Assembly: GCA_024236195.1 (NCBI GenBank)
Contig: JACKKZ010000003.1
Coordinates: forward strand, 558,001 to 622,000
Direction: 5' to 3'
Source of the DNA: Sphingomonadaceae bacterium
Lineage (GTDB): Bacteria; Pseudomonadota; Alphaproteobacteria; Sphingomonadales; Sphingomonadaceae
DNA: 64,000 nt
Shown: piece after piece, positions 17,705 through 26,166 of the stretch
Numbering within the stretch: position 1 is the first letter of the stretch
How the letters are laid out: each line of letters opens with the position of its first letter
The notes under the pieces: model-generated
Database searches by the model: none
What the model saw: only the letters and a program-made list of their open reading frames with translations
What the model was told of the DNA's origin: nothing
Made by a program: the position numbers and the translations under genes

Positions 17705-20481
17705 AAACAGTCGAAGACCTGATCGAACGGCTCCAGTCGCATCATTTGCGGACTAAGGAGACCCCGCTGTTCAACCCGGTCTTCCAGCTTTCGCTAGACC
17801 TGTCGCGCGCTTTGGAAGCGGGCGAGATCGACCTCGACACGATCGAGGCGATGATCGAGGATCTTGAATGCGACACGCTCAAGAGCCGCGCCTCGCGCTT
17901 GCGCAGGCTCGTTGCCCCGGTCTCTCCGGGCGAAAATCGCAGCGCGCTGGAGCAGACGCTCGATACCAGCGATTTTGACGCGTTCCGCAACCGATGGGAG
18001 CATCCGCAGCTCCACGCCGTGTTCACCGCGCACCCTACTTTCCTGCTGTCACCGGCACAGTCTGCCGCTGTCGCCAACGGTGCGGGCAGCTCTGGCGCAA
18101 TTACCTCCGGCGTGTGCACCAGTGGCGGGGCCGAGCGCCCGCCGGTTACGCTCAATTTTGAACATGGCGAAGCGATGCGCGCCATCGCCCATGGCCAGCG
18201 AGCGCGTGACCGGATCGTGGCAACACTGCTGGAAAATGCCGCCGAGGCATGGCCGGATAGCTGGCAGGATTTCCGGCCTCTGCCGTTCCGCTTCGCCAGT
18301 TGGGTCGGCTATGACATGGATGGCCGGACCGATATCAAATGGCACGATTCCATCGGTTTCCGCCTGTCCGAGAAGGCTGAACGGCTGGCACGTTATGTCG
18401 CTGAACTGGAAACCATCGACGCTGCCCATCCGCTGCTGAAAGAGCTGAAACCCGCCGCAGATTTTGCTGCCGACCGCGCGGCGGATTTCGCCGCTGATCT
18501 TTCCGACCCGGCGGCCTTGTCCGTCGCGGCCAATCGCCTGACCGCTTCCGATCCGCGCAAATTGCTCAGCCTCGCGCCCTATATCGAGCGGCTGGAAAAG
18601 GAAGCAAGCAAAGCCGAAACCGCCCGCGCGGTGCAGCTCAAGACCCTCGCCGCCGCGATGCGCGCGGATGGGCTTGGGATGGGCTGGATCCACTTCCGGG
18701 TGAACAGCAAACAGCTCCACAACGCCATCCGCCGCCGGATTGACCCGACCAATGAGCTCGACCTTGGCAGCCGCGGAGCGATTGCCCGGCTGCGCGAAGC
18801 ATTGGCGGATATGAAGCCTCTGCGCACTAATTTCGCAGCGCTCGCCATCGAAAGCAGCACGGCCATCCGGCAATTCCTCGCCATGGCGCAAATCCTGCAT
18901 CATATTGACGCGGACGCGCCGATCCGGATGCTGATCGCGGAATGCGAGCAGCCCTCCACCGTGCTCGCGGCGCTCTATTTCGCCAAGCTGTTCGGGATCG
19001 AGGACAAGGTGGATGTCTCCCCCCTGTTCGAAACCGAAAGCGCGCTGGAACATGGCGGGCGTTTCCTGGATTCGCTGCTGCGCGAAAAAGCCTATCAGGA
19101 TTATGCCCGCAAACGTGGCCGGGTCGCGATCCAGACGGGTTTCTCCGATGCCGGGCGATTTGTCGGCCAAATCCCGGCGAGCCTCGCCATCGAGCGGCTG
19201 CAGGGGCGCTTTGCCGAAGCCATGGCGGCCAATGGCCTGACCGATGTTGCCGCGCTGATTTTCAACACACATGGCGAAAGCATGGGCCGCGGTGCCCATC
19301 CGGACAGTTTCGCTGACCGGCTGGAATGGCCGCTCAGCCCATGGTCGCGGCGGCGCTTTGTCCGGGCCGGTGTGCGGCTGGAGCCGGAAGTCAGCTTCCA
19401 GGGCGGCGATGGCTATATGTTCTTTGCCACGCCCGAACTCGCGCTGGCGACGCTCACCCGCATCGCCTGTTTGCGCCCCGCAGAGACCGATCCCGATGCG
19501 CCGACCGATGATTTCTATCGTCGCACCGATCTCAGCCTCGATTTCTATCGTGCAATCCGCGACCACCAGCGCGAACACCTCGAAAGCCGCACCTATAGCC
19601 GTGCGATCACCGCCTTTGGCCTGGGGATGCTCAACCAGACCGGTAGCCGCGTTTCCCGCCGCCAGAGCGACCTTTCCGCTGACCGCGAGATGAGCCTGCG
19701 CCAGATCCGTGCGATCCCGCATAATGCGATCCTGCAGCAGCTGGGCTATCCGGTGAATGTCATCGCCGGGATCGGCAGCGCCGCGGACGGCAATTACGAG
19801 GAGCTGGCTGGCCTGCTGCGCGAAAGCGAGCGCGGGCGCCAATTGATCCGGCTGGTGCGGTCCAGCAATGCGCTGGCCAGCATCAAGACGGTGGCAGCCT
19901 ATGGCGAGCTGTTCAATTCCGCCTATTGGGCCAGCCGCCCCTATCGCGGAACGGAAACACAGCTGGCCACCGCTTGCGAAGGCCTGTCCGAATATCTCAC
20001 CAAGGATGATCGCACCGGCGTGTTCCGCCGCCTCGCGTCCCGCCTGCGCGTCGATGCGATGAAGTTGCACCGGCTGCTTGACCTGATCCCGGACGAGAAC
20101 CCGCTGGAAGAGCGCGAGCATGTGCGCCGCGCCATCGGCGTGTTGCAGGCGCTGCGGCTCGCGCTGTTCCAGCATATGTTCGTGAAGGCTGTTTCCGTCC
20201 CGGTCTTCAGCCGCGCTAATGATATCAGCCGCGACGATGTGCTGGAAATGGTCTTCTCGCTGCGGGTGGAGGAAGCGCTTGCCCAATTGCGCCGTGCCTA
20301 TCCCACCAGCTTCCCGCAACTGGAGAATTTCGCGGTGGAAGAGCCGAGCGATTATCCCGATGGCGATGCCGGTGGCTATGCGCATATCCAGCGCGACTAT
20401 ATCGACCCGCTGGAACGCGCATGGCAGCTCTCGCTGCGGGTAACCACGGCGATTGCCAATGAATTCGGGGCGCACGGCTAA
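17701..20481 (+). CDS. PEP carboxylase family protein with replaced catalytic residues
   Basis: A 926-residue homologue of phosphoenolpyruvate carboxylase over its full length: 'FTAHPTF' at residues 109-115, 'PLFETESALE', 'GSR' at 648-650 and 'RAIP' at 670-673 line up with PEPC blocks. Several hallmark sites differ. The AHPTE motif is AHPTF (His111 kept). The region normally DIRQE reads AIESS (382-386). The Lys of SDSxKDxG is Arg486 ('SDAGRFVG'). The glycine loop HGRGGxxGRGG is reduced to 'HGESMGRGA' (524-532), losing one catalytic Arg and keeping Arg530. The WTQxRxxLPAW block is absent, and the C-terminus is 'EFGAHG', not RNTG. PEPC activity (PEP + bicarbonate to oxaloacetate) is therefore doubtful. 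ATG overlaps the eda stop, so it is the operon's last gene. Confidence 0.85.
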   Translation: MKTVEDLIERLQSHHLRTKETPLFNPVFQLSLDLSRALEAGEIDLDTIEAMIEDLECDTLKSRASRLRRLVAPVSPGENRSALEQTLDTSDFDAFRNRWEHPQLHAVFTAHPTFLLSPAQSAAVANGAGSSGAITSGVCTSGGAERPPVTLNFEHGEAMRAIAHGQRARDRIVATLLENAAEAWPDSWQDFRPLPFRFASWVGYDMDGRTDIKWHDSIGFRLSEKAERLARYVAELETIDAAHPLLKELKPAADFAADRAADFAADLSDPAALSVAANRLTASDPRKLLSLAPYIERLEKEASKAETARAVQLKTLAAAMRADGLGMGWIHFRVNSKQLHNAIRRRIDPTNELDLGSRGAIARLREALADMKPLRTNFAALAIESSTAIRQFLAMAQILHHIDADAPIRMLIAECEQPSTVLAALYFAKLFGIEDKVDVSPLFETESALEHGGRFLDSLLREKAYQDYARKRGRVAIQTGFSDAGRFVGQIPASLAIERLQGRFAEAMAANGLTDVAALIFNTHGESMGRGAHPDSFADRLEWPLSPWSRRRFVRAGVRLEPEVSFQGGDGYMFFATPELALATLTRIACLRPAETDPDAPTDDFYRRTDLSLDFYRAIRDHQREHLESRTYSRAITAFGLGMLNQTGSRVSRRQSDLSADREMSLRQIRAIPHNAILQQLGYPVNVIAGIGSAADGNYEELAGLLRESERGRQLIRLVRSSNALASIKTVAAYGELFNSAYWASRPYRGTETQLATACEGLSEYLTKDDRTGVFRRLASRLRVDAMKLHRLLDLIPDENPLEEREHVRRAIGVLQALRLALFQHMFVKAVSVPVFSRANDISRDDVLEMVFSLRVEEALAQLRRAYPTSFPQLENFAVEEPSDYPDGDAGGYAHIQRDYIDPLERAWQLSLRVTTAIANEFGAHG

Positions 20482-20492
20482 ACCGGCCTGCT

Positions 20493-20622
20493 CGCCCCTC
20501 CTCTTCAGGGGAGGGGCAACGAGACTTGGCGGTTTACCGCCTAGTCGCAGCGGGGTGGGGACGTGTGGTTGGCACCTCGCACTCCGACAGCCCCCACCCC
20601 TCCCCTGAAGGGGAGGGGCTTA
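20493..20622. repeat. Dispersed GGGGAGGGG hairpin repeat, copy 1
   Basis: The gap after 20481 holds a roughly 130 bp palindromic element bounded by complementary GC blocks (CCCCTCC...GGGGAGGGGC at its left, CCCCTCCCCTGAAGGGGAGGGG at its right, the latter shortened here to its first 20 bases in sense). The inner text GAGACTTGG and CTAGTCGCAGCGGGGTGGGG recurs in copy 2 near 50.3-50.46 kb. It may act as a terminator or RNA-stability element between the operon and the L,D-transpeptidase gene. Confidence 0.7.
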
Positions 20623-20734
20623 AGAGTCGCTCAATCCAGCCCCCGTTAACGAATTGCCCCTATGCTCGTCCCGCAATTGGACGACGTGTTCGGCGCAATG
20701 GCTTTGCGCGCGCGATCGCGGCATAAAGGGACGC

Positions 20735-21502
20735 ATGGAACCGATGCTCAAATGGATTGGCGGCGCGACGGCCGCTGTGGTGCTCCTGTTCGGCGGTGCA
20801 ACGCTGGCAGGAAAGGTCATGGATTCCAGCGATGCCGCCCCGGCGCCTGCCGTCACGCAGGATGCAGGGCTGGTGTTGGAAGTGGATGAAGCCCTCGCAG
20901 GTCAGGGCAACAGTCTGGAAGAGGTGATCCCCGCTGACGCTGCGGAACCCGCCGCTGCCACGCCCGAAGCACAGCCCGCCGTGGCCACCGGCGCAGATGC
21001 TCAGCCCGGCGTGCAAAATGCGGCCGCCAAGAAGGACGAGCGCTTTGTCATCAAGCGGATCCTGCCCATTGAAGGCCCGCTGAAATATGGCGAATGGCAT
21101 TGGGATGACGAAGGTGTGCCCCCCGGCCCGCTGGTGGTAACAGTCGATCTCAAGGCCCGCGTCGTCTCTGTCTTCCGCGGCGGCTATGAAATCGGCGCGA
21201 CGGTCGCCATGCTCGGCACGCCTCAGCATCCCACCCCGACCGGCATCTTCCCGATCCTGACCAAGGAACGGCACAATGTGTCGGAGAAATACAACAATGC
21301 GCCCATGCCCTGGACGCTGCGCCTGACCTGGGACGGGATTGCTGTCCATGGTGGCTCGGTGGTCGAAAATGGCTATGCCAGCCATGGCTGCATTGCTGTC
21401 CCCGATGAATTCGCCAGCCGCCTCTTCGCGATTGCGCGCAAGGGCGACAAGGTCATCATCACCGATGGCAAGCAGATCGGGATGGGGGATTCGATCCTCT
21501 AA
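20735..21502 (+). CDS. L,D-transpeptidase family protein (YkuD domain)
   Basis: A 255-residue protein with an N-terminal signal anchor (residues about 5-25), an Ala/Pro-rich linker to about residue 95 and a C-terminal YkuD domain. The domain has 'HGGSVVENGYASHGCIAVPDE': the His and catalytic Cys of the HGx...SHGC motif are present, but the usual Arg after SHGCI is Ala. L,D-transpeptidases form 3-3 peptidoglycan crosslinks or attach lipoproteins in the periplasm. Start 20735 has AAAGGGA 4-10 bp upstream; the longer frame from 20654 is rejected. It overlaps tilS at the 3' end by 4 bp. Confidence 0.87.
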   Translation: MEPMLKWIGGATAAVVLLFGGATLAGKVMDSSDAAPAPAVTQDAGLVLEVDEALAGQGNSLEEVIPADAAEPAAATPEAQPAVATGADAQPGVQNAAAKKDERFVIKRILPIEGPLKYGEWHWDDEGVPPGPLVVTVDLKARVVSVFRGGYEIGATVAMLGTPQHPTPTGIFPILTKERHNVSEKYNNAPMPWTLRLTWDGIAVHGGSVVENGYASHGCIAVPDEFASRLFAIARKGDKVIITDGKQIGMGDSIL

Positions 21503-22593
21503 CCAACCTTGCGCGGTGGCTCCGGCGTGAAGGTCCAACGCCTCGCGTTACGACCTTCCCCGTCAGGATTGGATTGCTGTTGCGCGAGCAGGCCAGCAAG
21601 AGACGCATTCTCGCCTCCCTCCAGTCGCTCAACCAAAGTCGCGATGTCGGACTTGCGGGCGCTTTTACCCAGCCTATCGAAAATGCGGCTGACGATTTCG
21701 ACATTTTCGAACCGGGATGAACCCGGGCAATAGGCAGCACTTGCGCCATCGAGCGTCACCTGCGCCTGCCAGCAGCTGTCGAGTGTCGACTCGACATAGT
21801 CTTCCGCCTGTTCCAGCAACGCCGCACTGCGCGCAATTCCGTCGGGATCGAGCCAGTCTGCCTTGGCCAGTTTCTTGCGCATCCGCACCCGGTCAAACCG
21901 GTCATCATGGTTTGAGGGATCCTGCACCGCCGCCAGCCCGGCAGTCTCTACCACGCCCGCCAGTTCCGCCCTGCGCCAGCCGAGCAGGGGGCGCAAAAGG
22001 GGCAGTTCAGACCCTGGCACATGCCCTTTGCCGCGCACACCAGCAAGGCCCGCTAACCCGCTCCCCCGGTTGAGCCGCATGAGCATGGTTTCGGCCTGGT
22101 CGTCTGTATGGTGAGCCGTCGCCAGCGCCGCTAACCCCCTGTCCGCCAGCCATGCAGCCAAGGCTTCATAGCGCGCCGCCCGGGCGCGATCCTGCAGGTT
22201 TCCGCCCTCTACCTGCACCGTCAAAATGGCATGTTGCACACCGATCCGCGCGCAGACTTGCGCCACCATGCGCGCTTCCTCCGCCCCTTCCGGCCGCAAT
22301 CCGTGATCGACAGTCGCGGCTTCGACTTCGCCCGGCAAGGCCGCATGGGCAAGCAGCAACAGGGCCAGTGAATCCGGCCCGCCTGACACCGCAATCCCCA
22401 GCCTCCCCCCGCCCGGCCATATGCGCCGGAGGTCTGCGCGAAAGCGCGAAATCAGCTGTGGATCAGGCAGGCTATCAATTGCAGGTGACTTTCTTGAGAT
22501 TAGCCTGATACTGGTCGGCCAGCCTGCCCGAAGCGACCGCTGGATAGGTTTCCCCAAACTCCGCCAGCGCAATACATGCACGGCTGCTGTCAT
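21499..22593 (-). CDS. tilS: tRNA(Ile)-lysidine synthetase TilS
   Basis: An enzyme of the N-type PP-loop ATPase family that converts C34 of the CAU-anticodon tRNA-Ile to lysidine, letting it read AUA. The PP-loop 'GIAVSGGPDSLALL' and 'VDHGLRPEGAEEA' are clear, as is 'RLNRGSGLAGLAGV'. The start is uncertain: the first ATG at 22593 makes 364 residues but overlaps cpoB by about 120 bp; GTG/TTG codons at 22581, 22572 and 22557 are alternatives, and the conserved part begins only near 22480. It follows cpoB on the same strand, a sphingomonad-like order. Confidence 0.9.
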   Translation of the reverse strand: MTAAVHVLRWRSLGKPIQRSLRAGWPTSIRLISRKSPAIDSLPDPQLISRFRADLRRIWPGGGRLGIAVSGGPDSLALLLLAHAALPGEVEAATVDHGLRPEGAEEARMVAQVCARIGVQHAILTVQVEGGNLQDRARAARYEALAAWLADRGLAALATAHHTDDQAETMLMRLNRGSGLAGLAGVRGKGHVPGSELPLLRPLLGWRRAELAGVVETAGLAAVQDPSNHDDRFDRVRMRKKLAKADWLDPDGIARSAALLEQAEDYVESTLDSCWQAQVTLDGASAAYCPGSSRFENVEIVSRIFDRLGKSARKSDIATLVERLEGGENASLAGLLAQQQSNPDGEGRNARRWTFTPEPPRKVG

Positions 22594-23413
22594 TCACTGC
22601 AATCATGGTTTCGGCCAGATAGAGCAGGCTGTCCGGCGCGCGGGCACCATTCTTGTCCGTCTGGTAATTGCGCAGGAACCAAGGCGCTGCTTCGCGCGGC
22701 TTGCCATCATCCATATAAGCCCGGCCCAGCAGGTTACGGCCATAGGTCGCGCGCCAATGGTCGGGATATTTGTCCACGAACAGGCGCAATTGCTGCTGCG
22801 CCTCCGGATAGAAGCCTGCGTTCCACAGGCGGTAGCCATAGGAATATTCATCATCCGCTGGATCATCCGTTTGCGGCTTTGCAATCTGCTGCACCGCCGT
22901 CAGCCGTTCCGTCGTCGGTTGCGCCGGGGCGGGTGTTGCGACCGGGGTCGCCGCAGCAGCAGAACCGGCTGTGGTCGTGGCAGGAGTTGGTGCGCCAATC
23001 AGCGGCGTCGGTGCAGGCGTTGCCCCAACACTGCCGCTGTCCAGCCGCGCATTGATCTTCGCAATAGCGTTGGTGTTCTGCTCAACCTGCGCTGTCAGCC
23101 CCTGCAACTGCGCTTCGATCGCGTCGAGCCGGGCAAGGATATCGGTTACCGCCGTAGTCGAAGGCACGGTGGTGGAGGCGGTGGAGGCAGAACCGCTGAT
23201 CTGCGGCTCGAAGAAACGCCCATCCCCACCGGGGAAGACCTTGCGCTGCAAGGCGCGGACTTCGGATTCAAGCTTTCGGATGCGCGCTTCTGACGCATCC
23301 TGCGCCGCCGCAGGCACGGAAGTTCCCGCCACGGCGAACAAGGCCAAGCCGCCCATCACGGCACGTCCTGCGCGGGTTACAGCGCCCCGCTCAATCATGC
23401 TGCGGCTGGTCAT
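22475..23413 (-). CDS. cpoB: Tol-Pal system coordinator CpoB (YbgF)
   Basis: A 312-residue periplasmic protein: signal peptide (residues about 1-37, ending 'VPAAAQD'), an N-terminal coiled coil ('ARIRKLESEVRALQRKV' and 'LARLDAIEAQLQGLTAQV'), an Ala/Pro/Thr linker, then a TPR domain from about residue 185 ('YSYGYRLWNAGFYPEAQQQL', 'LGRAYMDDGKPREAAPWFL'). CpoB links peptidoglycan synthesis to outer-membrane constriction with the Tol-Pal machine in E. coli. The tol and pal genes are not in this window. A possible CtrA half site lies about 70 bp upstream. Confidence 0.9.
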   Translation of the reverse strand: MTSRSMIERGAVTRAGRAVMGGLALFAVAGTSVPAAAQDASEARIRKLESEVRALQRKVFPGGDGRFFEPQISGSASTASTTVPSTTAVTDILARLDAIEAQLQGLTAQVEQNTNAIAKINARLDSGSVGATPAPTPLIGAPTPATTTAGSAAAATPVATPAPAQPTTERLTAVQQIAKPQTDDPADDEYSYGYRLWNAGFYPEAQQQLRLFVDKYPDHWRATYGRNLLGRAYMDDGKPREAAPWFLRNYQTDKNGARAPDSLLYLAETMIAVNDSSRACIALAEFGETYPAVASGRLADQYQANLKKVTCN

Positions 23414-23482
23414 CGTCCTGCTTGCTCCTGTCCCTGGGTCTAATCCCGATCATGCCCAGCGCGGGCCGAACCCGCGATGAAC

Positions 23483-23490
23483 ATGGTTAA
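23483..23490 (-). promoter_or_regulatory. Possible CtrA half site upstream of cpoB
   Basis: TTAACCAT on the minus strand, about 70 bp before the cpoB start. TTAACCAT is the CtrA half-site pattern described for Alphaproteobacteria. A short motif like this can occur by chance. Confidence 0.3.
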
Positions 23491-23539
23491 TAGTGCCGCA
23501 TACGCCGGCCCCTTGTCGAGGCGGTGAAGCCCTTAGCGC

Positions 23540-24373
23540 TTAGTTTTCCGCAGTTTCACCAGTTTCGCCAGATTTGGGTGTCTCGCTGCCACGTGCCAGC
23601 AAGGCTGCGGCGGAGACCGGCACGTCACTGACAACGATTGCTTCCTCGCTCAGCTTCGGCACAGGCTTACCGCCAATTGTGATGTCAAACGCGTAAGGGC
23701 GGCCAGTTTCCACCACCGGCCCCTCTGCGTCGGCGGGGACAGTGTAGCTTTCACCCTTCATCATCTGGCGGCCCATCAGCATCTTGCCGCTGGCGTCGTA
23801 AAAGCCGATCCACGAGCCATCCTCCAGCGCGGTGAACACCACGGCGCCATTGGGATCAACCGCGGGCTCTTCTGGCGCAGGCGCAGTCGCCGCTTCACCG
23901 CCGCCGGTTTCGCCGGCCTCGTCGCCGGGAAGCAGCGAAGCGGGACCGGCGCCGGGCGCGATCATCGTGCGGTAAAAGGCAAACACGCCCGCAATCAGCA
24001 ACAGCGCTGCCAGCGCGCTGAACCATGCCAGCCCGCGCGAGGGCACCCGTGCGGGATCGCCGGGTTCAAAGGTTTCGGTGGCGACAGTCTGGCGCAGGCC
24101 GGTTTCACCCAGTTCCTCGCGCACCTTGGCAGCAATGACCTTCTCATCCAGCTTGACCAGTTTCGCATAGGTGCGTGCAAAACCAACCGCATAGGTGCGA
24201 CCGGGCAAGGCAGAATAATCACCAGCTTCAAGGACATTGAGGTGCCGCTGAGGAATGCGGGTTTCCGCAGCTACTTGCTCAAGGCTCAACCCTGCCTCTT
24301 CGCGAGCGCGACGAAGCAAGTCTCCAGCACTTTCCAATGGCAGCTGTGCTGCCTCTTCCTGATCGTCGTCCAT
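23540..24373 (-). CDS. RodZ-like helix-turn-helix membrane protein (DUF4115)
   Basis: About 277 residues. An N-terminal HTH_25/Xre-like domain ('DLLRRAREEAGLSLEQVAAETRIPQRHLNVLEAGDY', given here in parts: DLLRRAREEAGLSLEQVAAE then TRIPQRHLNVLEAGDY), a single membrane helix around 'FSALAALLLIAGVFAFY' and a periplasmic DUF4115 domain ('GSWIGFYDASGKMLMGRQMM'). RodZ-type proteins anchor MreB and help set cell shape. Start 24373 (MDDDQEEAAQ) is chosen; an ATG at 24427 would add 18 residues. It lies between cpoB and ptsP on the same strand. Confidence 0.82.
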   Translation of the reverse strand: MDDDQEEAAQLPLESAGDLLRRAREEAGLSLEQVAAETRIPQRHLNVLEAGDYSALPGRTYAVGFARTYAKLVKLDEKVIAAKVREELGETGLRQTVATETFEPGDPARVPSRGLAWFSALAALLLIAGVFAFYRTMIAPGAGPASLLPGDEAGETGGGEAATAPAPEEPAVDPNGAVVFTALEDGSWIGFYDASGKMLMGRQMMKGESYTVPADAEGPVVETGRPYAFDITIGGKPVPKLSEEAIVVSDVPVSAAALLARGSETPKSGETGETAEN

Positions 24374-24483
24374 GAACCCAACCCGCTGCGACCCAATTTG
24401 GGATTTCGCGCAGACAATAGGTTGCACGGCCCCATGTCAAGGCAACTTCCGGCTTTGCCTTGGAAAACAGGACGGATTGTGCG

Positions 24484-26166
24484 TCAGTCCGTCTCTATGC
24501 CGCGTTCCGTAGCCCAATGGCGCAAGGCAGCGCGAATATCTGGCGGCGGGTTTGACAGCCAGCCCGACATGGCCCGGCGCAATTCCGGCAGGTCAACCTT
24601 GCGCACCATTTCCTTGATCGAACCGACCGCAACAGGCGTGATCGAGAAACGCTCGATGCCCAGTCCCATCAGAGCCAGGGCCTCCAGCCGCCGACCGCCC
24701 ATTTCCCCGCATACTGCCAGCCGGACATTATGGCCGGCATTGGCCTTTACCACCCGGCTCAGGAAACGCAGGATTGACAGGCTCAACCAGTCGTAGCGTT
24801 CCGCCAGCTTGGGATTGGCCCGGTCAGCCGCGAACAGGAACTGGGTCAGGTCATTCGTACCGATGGAGACAAAGGACAGCTTGGGCAGCAGGATATCCAG
24901 CACTTCTGCCAGCGCAGGGACTTCCAGCATGGCGCCAAACTCAATCGCTTCCGGCAGCGGCTTTCTCTGCTGCTTGAGATATTTGAGTTGCTCGTCAAAC
25001 ACTGCCTTGGCAGCATCAAATTCCCATGGCTCGGAGACCATCGGGAACATCACGTTGAGTGTCCGCCCGGCCGCCGCCTCGATCAGTGCGCGGGCCTGAA
25101 CCTTGAGCAGACCGTCGCGTTCGAGCGCAACGCGCAGTGCGCGCCAGCCCATTGCCGGGTTTTCTTCGTCCTCGCCATCGTTGTGGCGCAGGTAAGGCAA
25201 CACCTTGTCGCCGCCGATATCGACCGTGCGGAACACCACCGGCTTGTCACCCGCGCTGTCCAGCACATCGCGGTAGAGCCGGGTTTGCCGTTCGCGCGCG
25301 GGCAGCGTGGCAGAGACAAGAAACTGGAATTCGGTGCGAAACAGCCCAACCCCATCGGCGCCGGTCAGCGCCAGATTGGGCATGTCATCGCGCAGCCCGG
25401 CGTTCATCAGCACCTGGATGCGGGTGCCGTCACGGGTGAAAGGTTCGACCTCGCGCAGCGCAGCATAGGCGGCCTGACGTTCCTTGTTCTTGGCAAAGCG
25501 CGCCTCGAACGCCTCGGTCGCGGCGGGCACCGGCCGCACGGTGGCATTGCCCTGATCGCCATCGAGCAGCAGCAGATCGCCCTCGCGCACCGCCGCGCGC
25601 AGCGAGCGCACGCGGCCCAGCACCGGGATCCCCATCGCCCGCGCGACGATCACCACATGCGCGGTCAGCGAGCCTTCTTCCAGGATCACGCCCTTGAGCC
25701 GCCGCTTGTCGTATTCGAGCAGCTCGGCCGGGCCGAGGTTGCGCGCGATCAGGATCGAATCCTGCCTGAGCCCCATCGAGGCCGCCGTGCCCATCTGGCC
25801 CGACACGATCCTGAGCAACCGGTTCGAGAGATCCTCAAGATCGTGCATCCGGTCGGCCAGCAATGGGTCGTCGATCTGCCGCATCCGCATGCGGGTGCGC
25901 TGCTGGACCCGTTCGATCGCCGCCTCGGCGGTCAGGCCGCTGTCGATCGCCTCGATGATCCGCCGACTCCAGCCTTCGTCATAGGCGAACATCTTGTAGG
26001 TCTCGAGCACCTCCTCGTGCTCGCCGCCAACGCCGAATTCGGCCTGCGCGGCCATCTTCTCGATCTGCTCGCGCATCTTGTCGAAGGCGAGATAGACGCG
26101 CTGCAATTCGGCATCGCGGTCCTCGGCCATGACGTGTTCGATGGTGATGCGCGGCTGGTGAAACAC
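24484..26166 (-). CDS. ptsP: PtsP, phosphoenolpyruvate-protein phosphotransferase, C-terminal part
   Basis: An open frame of 560 residues that covers the enzyme I module of the nitrogen-PTS protein PtsP. It includes the phosphohistidine site in 'GSLTAHVVIVARAMGIP' (His170 of this frame), the PEP-binding 'GLFRTEFQFL' and the C-terminal 'SIGTNDLTQFLFAADR' signature. EI-Ntr passes phosphate from PEP to NPr and controls nitrogen/potassium responses. The N-terminal GAF domain lies upstream in other frames; two single-base insertions separate it, so this frame may begin at 'MFHQPRITIE' only if reinitiation occurs. See the adjoining fragment. Confidence 0.85.
   Translation of the reverse strand: MFHQPRITIEHVMAEDRDAELQRVYLAFDKMREQIEKMAAQAEFGVGGEHEEVLETYKMFAYDEGWSRRIIEAIDSGLTAEAAIERVQQRTRMRMRQIDDPLLADRMHDLEDLSNRLLRIVSGQMGTAASMGLRQDSILIARNLGPAELLEYDKRRLKGVILEEGSLTAHVVIVARAMGIPVLGRVRSLRAAVREGDLLLLDGDQGNATVRPVPAATEAFEARFAKNKERQAAYAALREVEPFTRDGTRIQVLMNAGLRDDMPNLALTGADGVGLFRTEFQFLVSATLPARERQTRLYRDVLDSAGDKPVVFRTVDIGGDKVLPYLRHNDGEDEENPAMGWRALRVALERDGLLKVQARALIEAAAGRTLNVMFPMVSEPWEFDAAKAVFDEQLKYLKQQRKPLPEAIEFGAMLEVPALAEVLDILLPKLSFVSIGTNDLTQFLFAADRANPKLAERYDWLSLSILRFLSRVVKANAGHNVRLAVCGEMGGRRLEALALMGLGIERFSITPVAVGSIKEMVRKVDLPELRRAMSGWLSNPPPDIRAALRHWATERGIETD

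Noticed and set aside
18049..20475. An 808-residue minus-strand open frame across the PEPC-like gene
   Set aside because: Antisense to a gene with clear PEPC homology; GC-driven absence of stops.
17701..20481. The PEPC-like gene as a pseudogene
   Set aside because: The frame is intact for 926 codons, coupled to eda, and the changes are substitutions at selected sites, not frameshifts or stops.
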